This document shows, in pieces, positions 1 through 7,811 of a DNA stretch of 64,000 bases. The position numbers and the translations under genes are program-made. How positions within the stretch are numbered: the first letter of the stretch is position 1; every line of letters begins with the position of its first letter. This stretch comes from Streptomyces fumanus (GTDB lineage Bacteria; Actinomycetota; Actinomycetes; Streptomycetales; Streptomycetaceae), in NCBI RefSeq assembly GCF_014655295.1, contig NZ_BNBI01000008.1, forward strand, positions 372,001 through 436,000. Direction: 5' to 3'. Below the pieces are notes generated by a model. That model had not been told where the DNA came from. It worked only from the letters and a program-made list of their open reading frames with translations, and made no database searches.

Positions 1-1214
1 TACGACAGGGAGCCCGCCCGGCCGCTCCAGCAGCGCTGGGAGTGGTCGGCGCCGCACTCGGTGGTGTGCGCCCCGGCGGTGTTCTGCCGCCACAGCGTGC
101 CCCGCCCGTCCCAGGCCCCGGCCGTGCCCAGGTACCAGTCGGCGCGGTCGGCGCCCACCGGGCGGTGGGAGAGCACCCCGCCGACCGCCGTCGCCCGGGT
201 CTCGTACGCCTCCCGGGCGTCCACGTGCCCGTCGGCGTCGGCGGCGGGCAGGCCCCGGCGGGCCGGGTCGGCGCTGAGGGCGTACCGCCACAGCCGGGTG
301 GGCCGGCCGGCGTCGGCCGGCACCGACTCGCCCGCGACCAGGCTGGCGGGCGAGGTCCCCCGGTCCAGGGAGAGCGCGGCGGGCCGGGCGGCGCCGGGCG
401 CGGCGGACATCGCGTAGCTGGCGACGGCGGGCAGCACGTACCGCTCGCCGTACGCGGCCCAGCCGCCGGGCACCCGGCCGACGGCGGCGCCCTCGGCGGT
501 GGCCCGCTGGATGCGGTCGAGGTCGTAGACGTAGAGCCCGGCGCGGTCCCCGGCGCCCGCGGTGACCAGCAGCTTGTCCTGGTACCAGACCATGCCGGAG
601 ACGGGCGAGGACAGCGCCCGGTAGTCCTGGCCGCCGTCGACGGGGACGACGAGCAGCGCGGAGGCGTAGGCCGGCCGCGCGGTGTGGTCGGCGTCGACGA
701 AGGAGACCCGGGCCAGGCCCTGCCCGGCGGTGCCGTCGGCGCGGCTCCAGGCGGAGAGGATCACCCGGTGCCGCCCCCAGCGGCCGTCGTCGTCGGCGTC
801 CCCCGAGGTGGTGACCGCGCCCGGGGACCAGCCCCGGGTGTCGGCGTCGGCGAAGCAGTACGCGCGGGTGGCCGCCGGGGCGACGGGCAGCGCCTCCCGG
901 TCCTCCTCGGTGCACCCGTCGCCGTCGCGCAGGGTGCGGTCGGCGTGGGCCAGGACGGTGCCGACGCCGACCGGGTCGCCCATCGCCGAGCTGAGCCGGC
1001 CGAGCCAGCGCCGGGGCACCTGGTGCTCGGTCAGCCGCAGCGGGCCGGTGTCGGCGGCGGTGAGCGGTTTCAGGCCACCGGTGTCCTCGACGACCTCGGC
1101 CTGGGACGCGCTGATCATCGTGGCGGCGGCCGTGAGGGCCAGCGCGGCCCCGGCCAGGGTCGCGCGCAGGGCCGTACCGCGCCTGCGCCGGCGGTGTCTG
1201 CCGCGATGCGTCAT
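1..1214 (-). CDS. Secreted protein of unknown function (3' end beyond left edge)
   Basis: The reading frame is open from an ATG at 1214 to the window edge, so at least 404 residues are present and the C-terminus is missing. A GGAGG ribosome site lies about 5 nt before the ATG. The N-terminus has a very basic stretch (RHRRRRR) followed by a hydrophobic Ala/Leu-rich segment, which fits a signal peptide. The mature part has no motif I recognise; it contains short Asp-rich patches (DADDDGRWG) and aromatic repeats resembling extracellular beta-rich actinobacterial proteins. It probably acts outside the cell. No downstream neighbour can be seen. Export is a confident inference; function is unknown. 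Confidence 0.75.
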   Translation of the reverse strand, partial: MTHRGRHRRRRRGTALRATLAGAALALTAAATMISASQAEVVEDTGGLKPLTAADTGPLRLTEHQVPRRWLGRLSSAMGDPVGVGTVLAHADRTLRDGDGCTEEDREALPVAPAATRAYCFADADTRGWSPGAVTTSGDADDDGRWGRHRVILSAWSRADGTAGQGLARVSFVDADHTARPAYASALLVVPVDGGQDYRALSSPVSGMVWYQDKLLVTAGAGDRAGLYVYDLDRIQRATAEGAAVGRVPGGWAAYGERYVLPAVASYAMSAAPGAARPAALSLDRGTSPASLVAGESVPADAGRPTRLWRYALSADPARRGLPAADADGHVDAREAYETRATAVGGVLSHRPVGADRADWYLGTAGAWDGRGTLWRQNTAGAHTTECGADHSQRCWSGRAGSLS

Positions 1215-1407
1215 AGAACCTCCACGGACGCCGGACCAACTGCGCCCGATGATCCTCGCGTTGACCGAGAAGCAGATGGGACGGCCCGCAGCGATGCTAC
1301 GGCAGGCGGGCGGGCCACGGGTGCGGACCCCGGGAATACGTGGCAGAAAGCGCCGTCACACCCCACGTGTGGGTGCCGGTTCGGCCCCCCGGAGGGAAGG
1401 CGCGCCG

Positions 1408-2856
1408 TCACACCCCGCCCGCGGGCGCGCTGACCCGCCGCTGTTCCGTCACGACCGGTCCGGTCGAGTGGGGGAGCAGGTCGCGGGGGTCGGCGGGGAG
1501 CAGCACCTCGACCTCCGCCGCCTCGCAGAAACGATACGGCCGGTGTTCGAGGAGCCCGCCGAGATACCGCCGCACCCGGGACATCTCGGCCCGGACGGTC
1601 ACCGTGCGGGCCGGGTCGCCGAACATGTCCTCGGCCAGTCCCGCCGCGCTGCGGCCGGTGCGGCGCAGGGCCAGCAGGTAGAGCAGTTCGGCGTGCCGGG
1701 GACTGAGTTCATGGGCCCAGGCGCCCGCGCCGCCGCTGACCCGCACGCGCGGGCGGCGCGGCTGGGCCAGGTCCAGCTCGATCCGGGTGGCGCCGCCCGG
1801 TTCGGGGGTGCCGCCGGCCCGCACCAGCCAGCCGTCGGCGAGCGGCTCCAGCGTGCAGGGGCCGAGCGCGGGCAGCCACCGCGGGCCCGGCGAGGGCGAG
1901 GCGGGCAGCCCGATCCGGGGCGTGTACGGCATCCCGGTCACCGCCGCGGTCCAGCCGTTGCGGTCCACCGCCAGGGCCGGACCGTCGATCCGGGCGAGGA
2001 CCGGCGCGGCCACCGCGCGCAGCCCTTCCAGTGTCCGCGCGTGCAGCTCCCGCAGGGTGGCCTCGGCGAGCTTGGCCACCGAGGAGACCCAGGACAGGGT
2101 CGCCGGGTGCATGGTCTCCAGCGGGCCGCTGACGTCGACCACGCCGATCAGCCGCCCGTCGCGCGGGTCGGTGATCGGGGCGCCCGCGCAGGTCCAGGTG
2201 GCGTGCGTGTGGACGAAGTGCTCGGCGGCGAAGACCTGGACCGGCCGCCGGGTGACCGCCGCGGTGCCCACGCCGTTGGTGCCGACGATGTCCTCCCGCC
2301 AGTCGGCGCCCACCTCGAAGCCGAGGCCGTCGGCCTTGCGGAGCACCGGCAGGCTGCCCTCCCGCCACAGCACCCGGCCCTCGTCGTCGGCGACCACCAT
2401 GATGTGCTGGGCGGCGTCCGCGACCGTCAGCAGGCTCTCGCGCAGCACCGGCAGGACGTGCCGCAGCGGTGAGGTCTCCCGCCGCCGACGCACCTCGTCC
2501 GGCGGCAGCAGCCCGGCGTCGACGCCCCGGTCGGGGTCGACGCCCCGGCGCAGCAGCCGTTCCCAGGACTGCTCTATCACCGGGCGCGGCGCCAGGGACG
2601 CCCGTCCGCCGGACAGCCGGGCGGAGCGGACCTCGCTGAGCACCCGGGCCGCGAGCGCCGCGTTGCCGGTGGCGACCCGTGCCGAGCCCATCTGCACCAC
2701 GTCCGCCTGGGCCACGTCCGCCTGGGCCACGTCCGCCGGGGCCGCGTCCGCTTCGGCCGCGTCCGCCTGCGCCGCTTCCGCCGGTGGCACCTCCCCCCGC
2801 GGCACGTCCGCCCGTGCCGTGTCCGCCTGTGCCACGTCCATCGGCGAGAGCGCCAC
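1408..2856 (-). CDS. GAF-domain transcriptional regulator (AcoR-like, no sigma-54 AAA domain)
   Basis: A 482-residue protein starting at a GTG with a strong GGGGAGGA site upstream (2863-2870); an internal ATG at 2841 lacks a good site. Residues 1-55 are a degenerate five-residue repeat (ADxAQ type). The next part resembles the sensory half of AcoR regulators: IEQSWERLLRRGVD, then a GAF domain with the typical DIVGTNGVGTA and HFVHTHATWTCAGAPI stretches. The central sigma-54 ATPase is absent; instead the C-terminus carries a winged-helix-like segment (HAELLYLLALRRTGRSAAGL). In actinobacteria such proteins usually control alcohol, aldehyde or acetoin catabolism genes; no such gene is adjacent. 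A TTGCAA palindrome lies in its upstream region. Confidence 0.8.
   Translation of the reverse strand: MALSPMDVAQADTARADVPRGEVPPAEAAQADAAEADAAPADVAQADVAQADVVQMGSARVATGNAALAARVLSEVRSARLSGGRASLAPRPVIEQSWERLLRRGVDPDRGVDAGLLPPDEVRRRRETSPLRHVLPVLRESLLTVADAAQHIMVVADDEGRVLWREGSLPVLRKADGLGFEVGADWREDIVGTNGVGTAAVTRRPVQVFAAEHFVHTHATWTCAGAPITDPRDGRLIGVVDVSGPLETMHPATLSWVSSVAKLAEATLRELHARTLEGLRAVAAPVLARIDGPALAVDRNGWTAAVTGMPYTPRIGLPASPSPGPRWLPALGPCTLEPLADGWLVRAGGTPEPGGATRIELDLAQPRRPRVRVSGGAGAWAHELSPRHAELLYLLALRRTGRSAAGLAEDMFGDPARTVTVRAEMSRVRRYLGGLLEHRPYRFCEAAEVEVLLPADPRDLLPHSTGPVVTEQRRVSAPAGGV
2697..2841 (-). repeat. Pentapeptide-like tandem repeat coding region
   Basis: Near-identical 15-bp units (gtccgcctgggccac and variants) encode about nine five-residue units such as ADVAQ, ADAAE and ADTAR at the N-terminus of the GAF regulator. 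The register resembles pentapeptide repeats (A(D/N)xxx) but lacks the central Leu/Phe, so it may be only a low-complexity tail expanded by slippage. Confidence 0.7.
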
Positions 2857-2883
2857 TGGTCCTCGTCCTCCCCTAAGACGGTC

Positions 2884-2904
2884 TGAAAAGACTCCGAAAA
2901 GACT
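2884..2904. repeat. Direct repeat GAAAAGACTC x2
   Basis: Two identical 10-bp copies (2884-2893 and 2895-2904) lie separated by one base, just upstream of the GAF regulator. The 11-bp period places both on one helix face, which would suit a regulator binding site. The binder is unknown. Confidence 0.45.
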
Positions 2905-2972
2905 CTTATGCGCACGCCCATACTGACTGGTTGCGCCTGTCCACGAACACCCTCCGCACACAGTCGTCGACA

Positions 2973-2992
2973 AGTTGCAACCCTTTGCAACT
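2973..2992. promoter_or_regulatory. AGTTGCAA-4-TTGCAACT palindrome, probable operator
   Basis: Perfect 8-bp inverted arms separated by CCCT lie in the space between the GAF regulator and the AidB-like gene. It is AT-richer than its surroundings and is the only strong dyad there. It is the best candidate site for the adjacent GAF regulator; this is inference. Confidence 0.55.
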
Positions 2993-3072
2993 CTGGTGGG
3001 CCGCCCCGGGAAGGACCAGACTTGGGGCCGTGTCGCCAAGAGCGGCGCCCGTGCCCTGTGACGGGCCGGGAA

Positions 3073-3112
3073 GACGGGGGTGGTGCCGTGTCGGCGCAGC
3101 ACCACCCCCGTC
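3073..3112. terminator. Stem-loop terminator downstream of the AidB-like gene
   Basis: Perfect 14-bp arms (3073-3086 and 3099-3112) around a 12-nt loop sit immediately past the stop codon of the acyl-CoA dehydrogenase at 3124. There is no U-tract, which is common for Streptomyces terminators. Confidence 0.7.
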
Positions 3113-3123
3113 GTCCGTCCCGG

Positions 3124-4758
3124 TCAGGCCACCGGCCGGGCCCGCTCCACCACGGACGCCAGGTCGAGGGTGGCGGGAAGCGTCCCGAAGGCCGCCCCGG
3201 CGTCGCCGCCCAGCCGCCCGGCGCAGAACGCGTCGGCGACCTCCGGCGGCGCGTACCGGACCAGCAGTGAGCCCTGGAGGACCAGCGCCAGCCGTTCGGT
3301 GAGGCGCCGCGCCCCCGCCTCGGCGCCGGCCAGGTCGGCCAGGTCGGTCAGCAGCCCCCGGATCGCCGCGTCCAGCCGGTGGTCGGCACCGCGCGCCGCG
3401 CCCACCTCGGTCAGATACGCGTCCAGCGCCGCCGGTTCCCGGCCCAGCGCCCGCAGCACGTCCAGCGCCTGGACGTTCCCGGCGCCCTCCCAGATCGAGT
3501 TCAGCGGCGACTCGCGCACCAGCCGGGGCAGCCCGGACTCCTCGACGTACCCGTTGCCGCCCAGGCACTCGGCGGCCTCCACCGCCACCGGCGGACAGCG
3601 CTTGGTCACCCAGTATTTGGCGACCGGCACCGCCAGCCGCAGCAGCGCCCGCTCGGACTCGCCGCCGTCGTCGAGGGCCGCCGCCAGCCGCAGCCCGAGG
3701 GCGGTGGCCGCCTCCGATTCCACGGCGAGGTCGGCCAGTACGTTGCGCATCAGCGGCTTGTCGATCAGCTTGCCGCCGAACGCCTCGCGGTACGCGGTGT
3801 GGTGCACGGCCTCGGCGACCGCCCGCCGCATCAGCCCGGCCGACCCGAGCACGCAGTCCAGCCGGGTCGCCGCGACCATCTCGATGATGACCGCGACCCC
3901 CCGGCCCTCCGCGCCGACCCGGCGGGCCCAGGTCCCGGCGAACTCGACCTCGGCGGAGGCGTTGGACCGGTTGCCCAGCTTCTCCTTGAGCCGCTGGATC
4001 AGGAACACGTTGCGGGCCCCGTCGGCCAGCACCCGGGGCACCAGGAAGCAGGTCGGGCCGCCCGGTGCCCGGGCGAGCACCAGGAAGCCGTCCGACATGG
4101 GCGCCGAGCAGAACCACTTGTGCCCGGTCAGCTCGTACGTCCCGTCCTCGGCCAGCGGCCGCGCGGTGGTCGTGCCCGCCCGTACGTCGCTGCCGCCCTG
4201 CTTCTCCGTCATGCCCATCCCGAACAGCGCCCCGGCCTTCTGGTGGGCGGGCCGCAGCCCCCGGTCGTACACGGCGGAGGTCAGCCGGGGCTCCCACTCG
4301 GCGGCGAGGGCGGGTTCGTGCCGCAGGGCGGGCACCGCCGCGTGGGTCATGGACAGCGGGCAGGTGGTGCCCGCCTCGACCTGCGTCCACAGCAGGAACG
4401 CCGCCGCGCGCCGCACCTGCCCGCCGGGGCGGTCCCAGTTGCCGGTGAGCCCGGCGGCCACGCCCTTGCCGAGCAGCCGGTGCCAGGCCGGGTGGAACTC
4501 CACCTCGTCCACGCGGTGCCCGTACCGGTCGTGGGTGCGCAGGGTGGGCGGATTGTCATTGGCCTGCGTGGCCCAGTCCCGGGCCTGGGCCGAGCCGCAG
4601 CTCCGGCCGAGCCCGGAGAGTTCCTCCCGGGCCTCCTCGCGCAGCTCCGGTGCCAGGTGCCGGTCGACGGCCGCGGTCAGCGCCCGGTCGGCGGTGAACA
4701 CGTCGTACCCGGCCAGCGGCGGGGGCTGATTCGTCACGGTGTGGGTGCTGCCTGCCAT
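3124..4758 (-). CDS. AidB-like acyl-CoA dehydrogenase
   Basis: A 544-residue flavoprotein of the acyl-CoA dehydrogenase family, AidB branch. The N-terminal signature DNPPTLRTHDRYGHRVDEVEF, the flavin-region motif MTEKQGGSDVRAGTT and the C-terminal ECLGGNGYVEESGLPRLVRE / SIWEGAGNVQALDVLR match AidB, and the length is normal for that group. E. coli AidB is induced by alkylating agents and binds DNA through a basic C-terminus; such a basic extension is not obvious here, so a catabolic (isovaleryl-CoA-like) role is also possible. The gene is monocistronic, with a stem-loop directly after its stop. The ATG at 4758 is the only well placed start. Confidence 0.88.
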   Translation of the reverse strand: MAGSTHTVTNQPPPLAGYDVFTADRALTAAVDRHLAPELREEAREELSGLGRSCGSAQARDWATQANDNPPTLRTHDRYGHRVDEVEFHPAWHRLLGKGVAAGLTGNWDRPGGQVRRAAAFLLWTQVEAGTTCPLSMTHAAVPALRHEPALAAEWEPRLTSAVYDRGLRPAHQKAGALFGMGMTEKQGGSDVRAGTTTARPLAEDGTYELTGHKWFCSAPMSDGFLVLARAPGGPTCFLVPRVLADGARNVFLIQRLKEKLGNRSNASAEVEFAGTWARRVGAEGRGVAVIIEMVAATRLDCVLGSAGLMRRAVAEAVHHTAYREAFGGKLIDKPLMRNVLADLAVESEAATALGLRLAAALDDGGESERALLRLAVPVAKYWVTKRCPPVAVEAAECLGGNGYVEESGLPRLVRESPLNSIWEGAGNVQALDVLRALGREPAALDAYLTEVGAARGADHRLDAAIRGLLTDLADLAGAEAGARRLTERLALVLQGSLLVRYAPPEVADAFCAGRLGGDAGAAFGTLPATLDLASVVERARPVA

Positions 4759-4834
4759 GACGCGAACCTATCCCGCTCGGGCCCCCGGGGGCGGCCGGTC
4801 CCGTCCGCGGGTGAGTGCCGCCCGGCGCGGCGGA

Positions 4835-4847
4835 TACCTTTAGCTCG
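4835..4847 (+). promoter_or_regulatory. Probable -10 box of a leaderless transcript
   Basis: TACCTT at 4835-4840 fits the actinobacterial TANNNT -10 motif. It ends 6 nt before the GTG start at 4847, where transcription would be expected to begin. No ribosome binding site precedes the GTG, which supports a leaderless mRNA. Confidence 0.45.
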
Positions 4848-5986
4848 TGCAGCCAGCAAGTGAATCCCCCGAGCGGCCGTCCGGACGGCTCCACCGGGCC
4901 CGTGCCCTCTACCGGAACGTCTCCAAGCGCAGGACCGCCTGGCTGCTGCTCAAGGACACCGTGAACTCCTGTATGGAGTACCGCATCCTGGGCCTGGCGG
5001 CCGAGGCGGCGTTCTTCACGCTGCTGTCGGTGCCCCCGCTGCTGCTCAGCCTGCTCGGCCTGCTCGGGTACGTCGACCTGTGGATCGGCGCGGACACCAC
5101 CGACAGCCTGCGCGCCAACATCCTGGACGCCTCCCGCACGGTGCTCTCCGAGCGCGGCGTGAAGGAGATCACCGAGCCGATCCTGGACGACGTGATGGAG
5201 GGCGGCCGGCCCGACGTCATCTCCATCGGATTCCTGTTCGCCCTGTGGTCGGGCTCCCGCGCGGTGAACGTCTTCATCGACACCATCACCGTGATGTACG
5301 GCCTGGACGGCGTCCGGGGCATCGTCAAGACCCGGCTGCTCGCCTTCGGCCTGTTCGTGGTGGCGCTGCTGATCGGCTCGGTGGCGCTGCCGCTGATGGT
5401 GGCGGGGCCGGACGCGGTGGTCCGGGTGGTGCCCTGGTCGACCACGGTCGTACAGGTCCTGTACTGGCCGGTCGTGATCATCCTGTCGATCGCGTTCCTG
5501 ACCACGCTCTACCACGTGTCCGTGCCGGTGCGCTCCCCGTGGATCGAGGACGTGCCGGGCGCGCTGGTCGCCCTGGCCATGTGGGTGCTGGGCAGCTTCC
5601 TGCTGCGCATCTACCTCACCAGCACCGTCGAGGGCCCCACGATCTACGGCTCGCTCGCCGCGCCGGTCGCGGTGCTGCTGTGGATCGGCGTGTCCGCGTT
5701 CGCCGTGCTGGTCGGCGCGGCGGTCAACGCGGCCATCGACCGGGTCTGGCCGGCCGCCGCCACCGCCGCCGCCCGCGAGGCCAACGAGCGCATCCGCCAG
5801 GCCCAGGTCGCCGAGTACGTGGCCCGCGCCGCCGCGACCGGCGAGGCGGACCCGGACATGCCCTCGGAGTTCCCCGAGCGCTGGTCCCGCTTCCTCCCCC
5901 CGGAGGACGTCACCTCCCGGCTCCGCACCCACGTCAAGACCCCGCCCCGGGCCGGCGGCGACGACTCCCGGCCGCAGGACCACTGA
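4847..5986 (+). CDS. YihY/virulence factor BrkB family membrane protein
   Basis: A 379-residue inner-membrane protein with about six hydrophobic segments. It shows the family pattern: an N-terminal amphipathic stretch, RILGLAAEAAFFTLLSVPPLL, FLFALWSGSRAVNVFIDTI, YHVSVPVRSPWIEDVPGALVA, and a C-terminal hydrophobic pair around GSLAAPVAVLLWIG. The charged tail after residue 300 is cytosolic by inference. The family was once called ribonuclease BN by error; its real activity is not known. The gene starts at a GTG without a ribosome site and probably uses a leaderless message. It converges on the MerR gene, with only 7 bp between stop codons. Confidence 0.88.
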   Translation: MQPASESPERPSGRLHRARALYRNVSKRRTAWLLLKDTVNSCMEYRILGLAAEAAFFTLLSVPPLLLSLLGLLGYVDLWIGADTTDSLRANILDASRTVLSERGVKEITEPILDDVMEGGRPDVISIGFLFALWSGSRAVNVFIDTITVMYGLDGVRGIVKTRLLAFGLFVVALLIGSVALPLMVAGPDAVVRVVPWSTTVVQVLYWPVVIILSIAFLTTLYHVSVPVRSPWIEDVPGALVALAMWVLGSFLLRIYLTSTVEGPTIYGSLAAPVAVLLWIGVSAFAVLVGAAVNAAIDRVWPAAATAAAREANERIRQAQVAEYVARAAATGEADPDMPSEFPERWSRFLPPEDVTSRLRTHVKTPPRAGGDDSRPQDH

Positions 5987-5993
5987 CCCGCGC

Positions 5994-6425
5994 TCACCGG
6001 CCCGCCGGAACCGCCGCCCCCGCCGGAACCGCCGCGTCCGCCGGAACCGCCCCGGCGTCCTGGTGTGCCAGGGACTCGCGGTAGGCCCGTGCCACGGCGG
6101 TCATCCGGTCCAGGGTGTCCCGGGCCCGCAGCAGGTCCTCGATCTGCGCCGTGATCCGCTCGCGTTCGCGGGCCAGCCGCTCCAGCGTGGCGTCGGAGTT
6201 GTGCGTGCTCGGCGCCTCCCGGCACGGCATGAGGTCGGCGATGGTGCTGCTGGAGAGGTTGGCCGCGTACAGGTCCTGGATGAAGCGGACGCGGTCCACG
6301 TCGTCCTCCGTGTACCGCCGCTGGCCGCTCGCCGTGCGGGTGCTGGAGAGCAGGCCCCGCTGCTCGTAGTACCGCAGTGACCGCACGCTCACCCCGGCGC
6401 GCGCCGCGAGTTCCCCGATCCGCAT
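5994..6425 (-). CDS. MerR family transcriptional regulator
   Basis: A 143-residue regulator that begins with the diagnostic MRIGELAARAGVSVRSLRYYE winged helix, followed by a dimerisation coiled coil (about residues 70-115). The effector region is short and holds one cysteine (MPCREAP), with no metal-binding cluster, so an organic or electrophilic ligand is more likely than a metal. The start at 6425 has a GAGGCGGAC ribosome site; a longer upstream reading lacks one. The C-terminus is a low-complexity VPAGAAVPAGR tail from a short DNA repeat. It is divergent from an Old Yellow Enzyme gene, and a dyad lies in the shared promoter, so it most likely controls both. Confidence 0.88.
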   Translation of the reverse strand: MRIGELAARAGVSVRSLRYYEQRGLLSSTRTASGQRRYTEDDVDRVRFIQDLYAANLSSSTIADLMPCREAPSTHNSDATLERLARERERITAQIEDLLRARDTLDRMTAVARAYRESLAHQDAGAVPADAAVPAGAAVPAGR

Positions 6426-6454
6426 GTCCGCCTCGATCCGCCGTCGTCTTCCGC

Positions 6455-6486
6455 TTGCCTCTGACACCGGTGTCAGGTTTTAGCGT
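6455..6486 (+). promoter_or_regulatory. MerR-type promoter and operator
   Basis: A perfect 16-bp palindrome CTGACACCGGTGTCAG (6461-6476) lies between TTGCCT (6455-6460) and TAGCGT (6481-6486), giving a 20-bp spacer. Over-long 19-20 bp spacers with a central dyad are the hallmark of MerR-controlled promoters, where the regulator untwists DNA to activate. The promoter points toward the Old Yellow Enzyme gene. Confidence 0.75.
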
Positions 6487-6534
6487 ACTCGTGCGCTCCG
6501 GCGGCCGGAGCACATGTGTACGAGGAGAATCGAC

Positions 6535-7611
6535 ATGCCGTCCCTGTTCAGCAGCTTCCGCCTCGGCGGCGGACTCACCCTGCCCAACCGGATCGTGATG
6601 GCCCCGATGAGCCGGGTCCGGGCCACCGCCGACGGTCTGGCCACCCCCTCGATGGCCACCTACTACGCGCAGCGCGCCACGGCCGGACTGATCGTCACCG
6701 AGGGCGTCCAGCCCAGCCGCATAGGCCAGTCGAACCCGGGCACCCCCGGCCTGCACACCGACGAGCAGACCGAGTCCTGGCGGCAGGTGACCGACGCCGT
6801 GCACGTCAACGGCGGACGCGTGTTCGCCCAGATCATGCACGGCGGCCGGGTCTCGCACCCGGAGACCACCGGTTTCCAGCCGGTCGGCCCGTCCGCCGTG
6901 GCCGGCGAGGGCAACGTCTTCACGCCGAGCGGCCCGCAGCCGATGCCGGTGCCCCGGGCGCTGGCCACCCACGAGATCCCCGAACACGTCCGGTCCTACG
7001 CCGACGCCGCCCGCCGCGCCGTCGACGCGGGCTTCGACGGGGTCGAACTGCACGGCGCCAACGGCTACCTGATCTCCCAGTTCCTGTCCTCCAACGCCAA
7101 CCTGCGCGAGGACCGCTACGGCGGCTCGGTCACCAACCGGATCCGGTTCGCCGTCGAGGTGGCCGCCGCCACCGCCGAGGCCGTGGGCGCCGCCCGCACC
7201 GGCATCCGCCTGTCGCCCGGCGGTGGCTTCTGGGGCGTGACCGAGGACGACCCGGCCGAGCTGAACACCGCCCTGCTGACCGAACTGGCCCGTCTCGACC
7301 TCGCCTACGTCCACCTGGAGGCCACCACCGACGAGGAGACCCTCCTGCTGCTGCGCAAGACCTGGCCGGGCACCCTCATCGTCAACCCGACCATGCCGCT
7401 GGGCCCGACACAGACCGGGCGGGCGGAGGCCGACCACTGGCTGGACCTGGGCGCCGACCTGATCGCCTTCGGCCGCGCCTTCCTCGCCAACCCCGACCTG
7501 GTCGAACGCCTGCGCACGGACCTGCCCCTGGCCACCGCCGACGAGAGCACCTACTACCAGGGCGGCGACGCCGGCTACATCACGTACCCGGCATACCAGC
7601 ACACGGCCTGA
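6535..7611 (+). CDS. Old Yellow Enzyme family alkene reductase (NADH:flavin oxidoreductase)
   Basis: A 358-residue FMN enzyme of the OYE/NemA group that reduces activated C=C bonds of enones and related electrophiles with NAD(P)H. Visible signatures are the N-terminal MAPMSRVRA, MHGGRVSHP, the active-site region ELHGANGYLISQFLSSNANLREDRYGGS, and the phosphate-binding end GADLIAFGRAFLANPDL. The ATG at 6535 has a GAGGAG site 7 nt upstream. It is divergent from a MerR gene with a MerR-type promoter between them, so induction by an electrophile is a reasonable inference. The 3' end is followed at once by a VOC gene remnant on the other strand. Confidence 0.93.
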   Translation: MPSLFSSFRLGGGLTLPNRIVMAPMSRVRATADGLATPSMATYYAQRATAGLIVTEGVQPSRIGQSNPGTPGLHTDEQTESWRQVTDAVHVNGGRVFAQIMHGGRVSHPETTGFQPVGPSAVAGEGNVFTPSGPQPMPVPRALATHEIPEHVRSYADAARRAVDAGFDGVELHGANGYLISQFLSSNANLREDRYGGSVTNRIRFAVEVAAATAEAVGAARTGIRLSPGGGFWGVTEDDPAELNTALLTELARLDLAYVHLEATTDEETLLLLRKTWPGTLIVNPTMPLGPTQTGRAEADHWLDLGADLIAFGRAFLANPDLVERLRTDLPLATADESTYYQGGDAGYITYPAYQHTA

Positions 7612-7614
7612 CCC

Positions 7615-7773
7615 TCACCGCTCCAGCGGCGCGAACAGATCCACCCCGTGCCCGTCCGGATCATGGACGACGGCGTACCGCTGCCCCCACCCGGCGTCCC
7701 ACGGCTTCAGCTCGCCGTGGACGCCGGCCCGGGTCAGCTCCTCGCCCAGCGCGTCCACCGAAGAACGGACGCC
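7615..7773 (-). pseudogene. VOC (glyoxalase/bleomycin-resistance) family 3' remnant
   Basis: A 52-codon open stretch without a start encodes the typical C-terminus of a VOC-superfamily protein: ELKPWDAGWGQRYAVVHDPDG followed by HGVDLFAPLER and a stop at 7615-7617. This segment normally provides the last beta-alpha-beta unit and a metal-ligand Glu/Asp. The rest of the gene (about 70 residues) is missing, and an in-frame stop occurs at 7774. It is squeezed between the OYE and LacI genes and is a deletion relic rather than a working gene. Confidence 0.8.
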
Positions 7774-7811
7774 TCAAGAGATCTGAGCGGTTCGTCCCCG
7801 CCGCCTTCCTC

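Noticed and set aside
2697..2780. Regular 15-bp repeats as a possible CRISPR array
   Set aside because: Repeats are contiguous, in frame with a protein and have no unique spacers.
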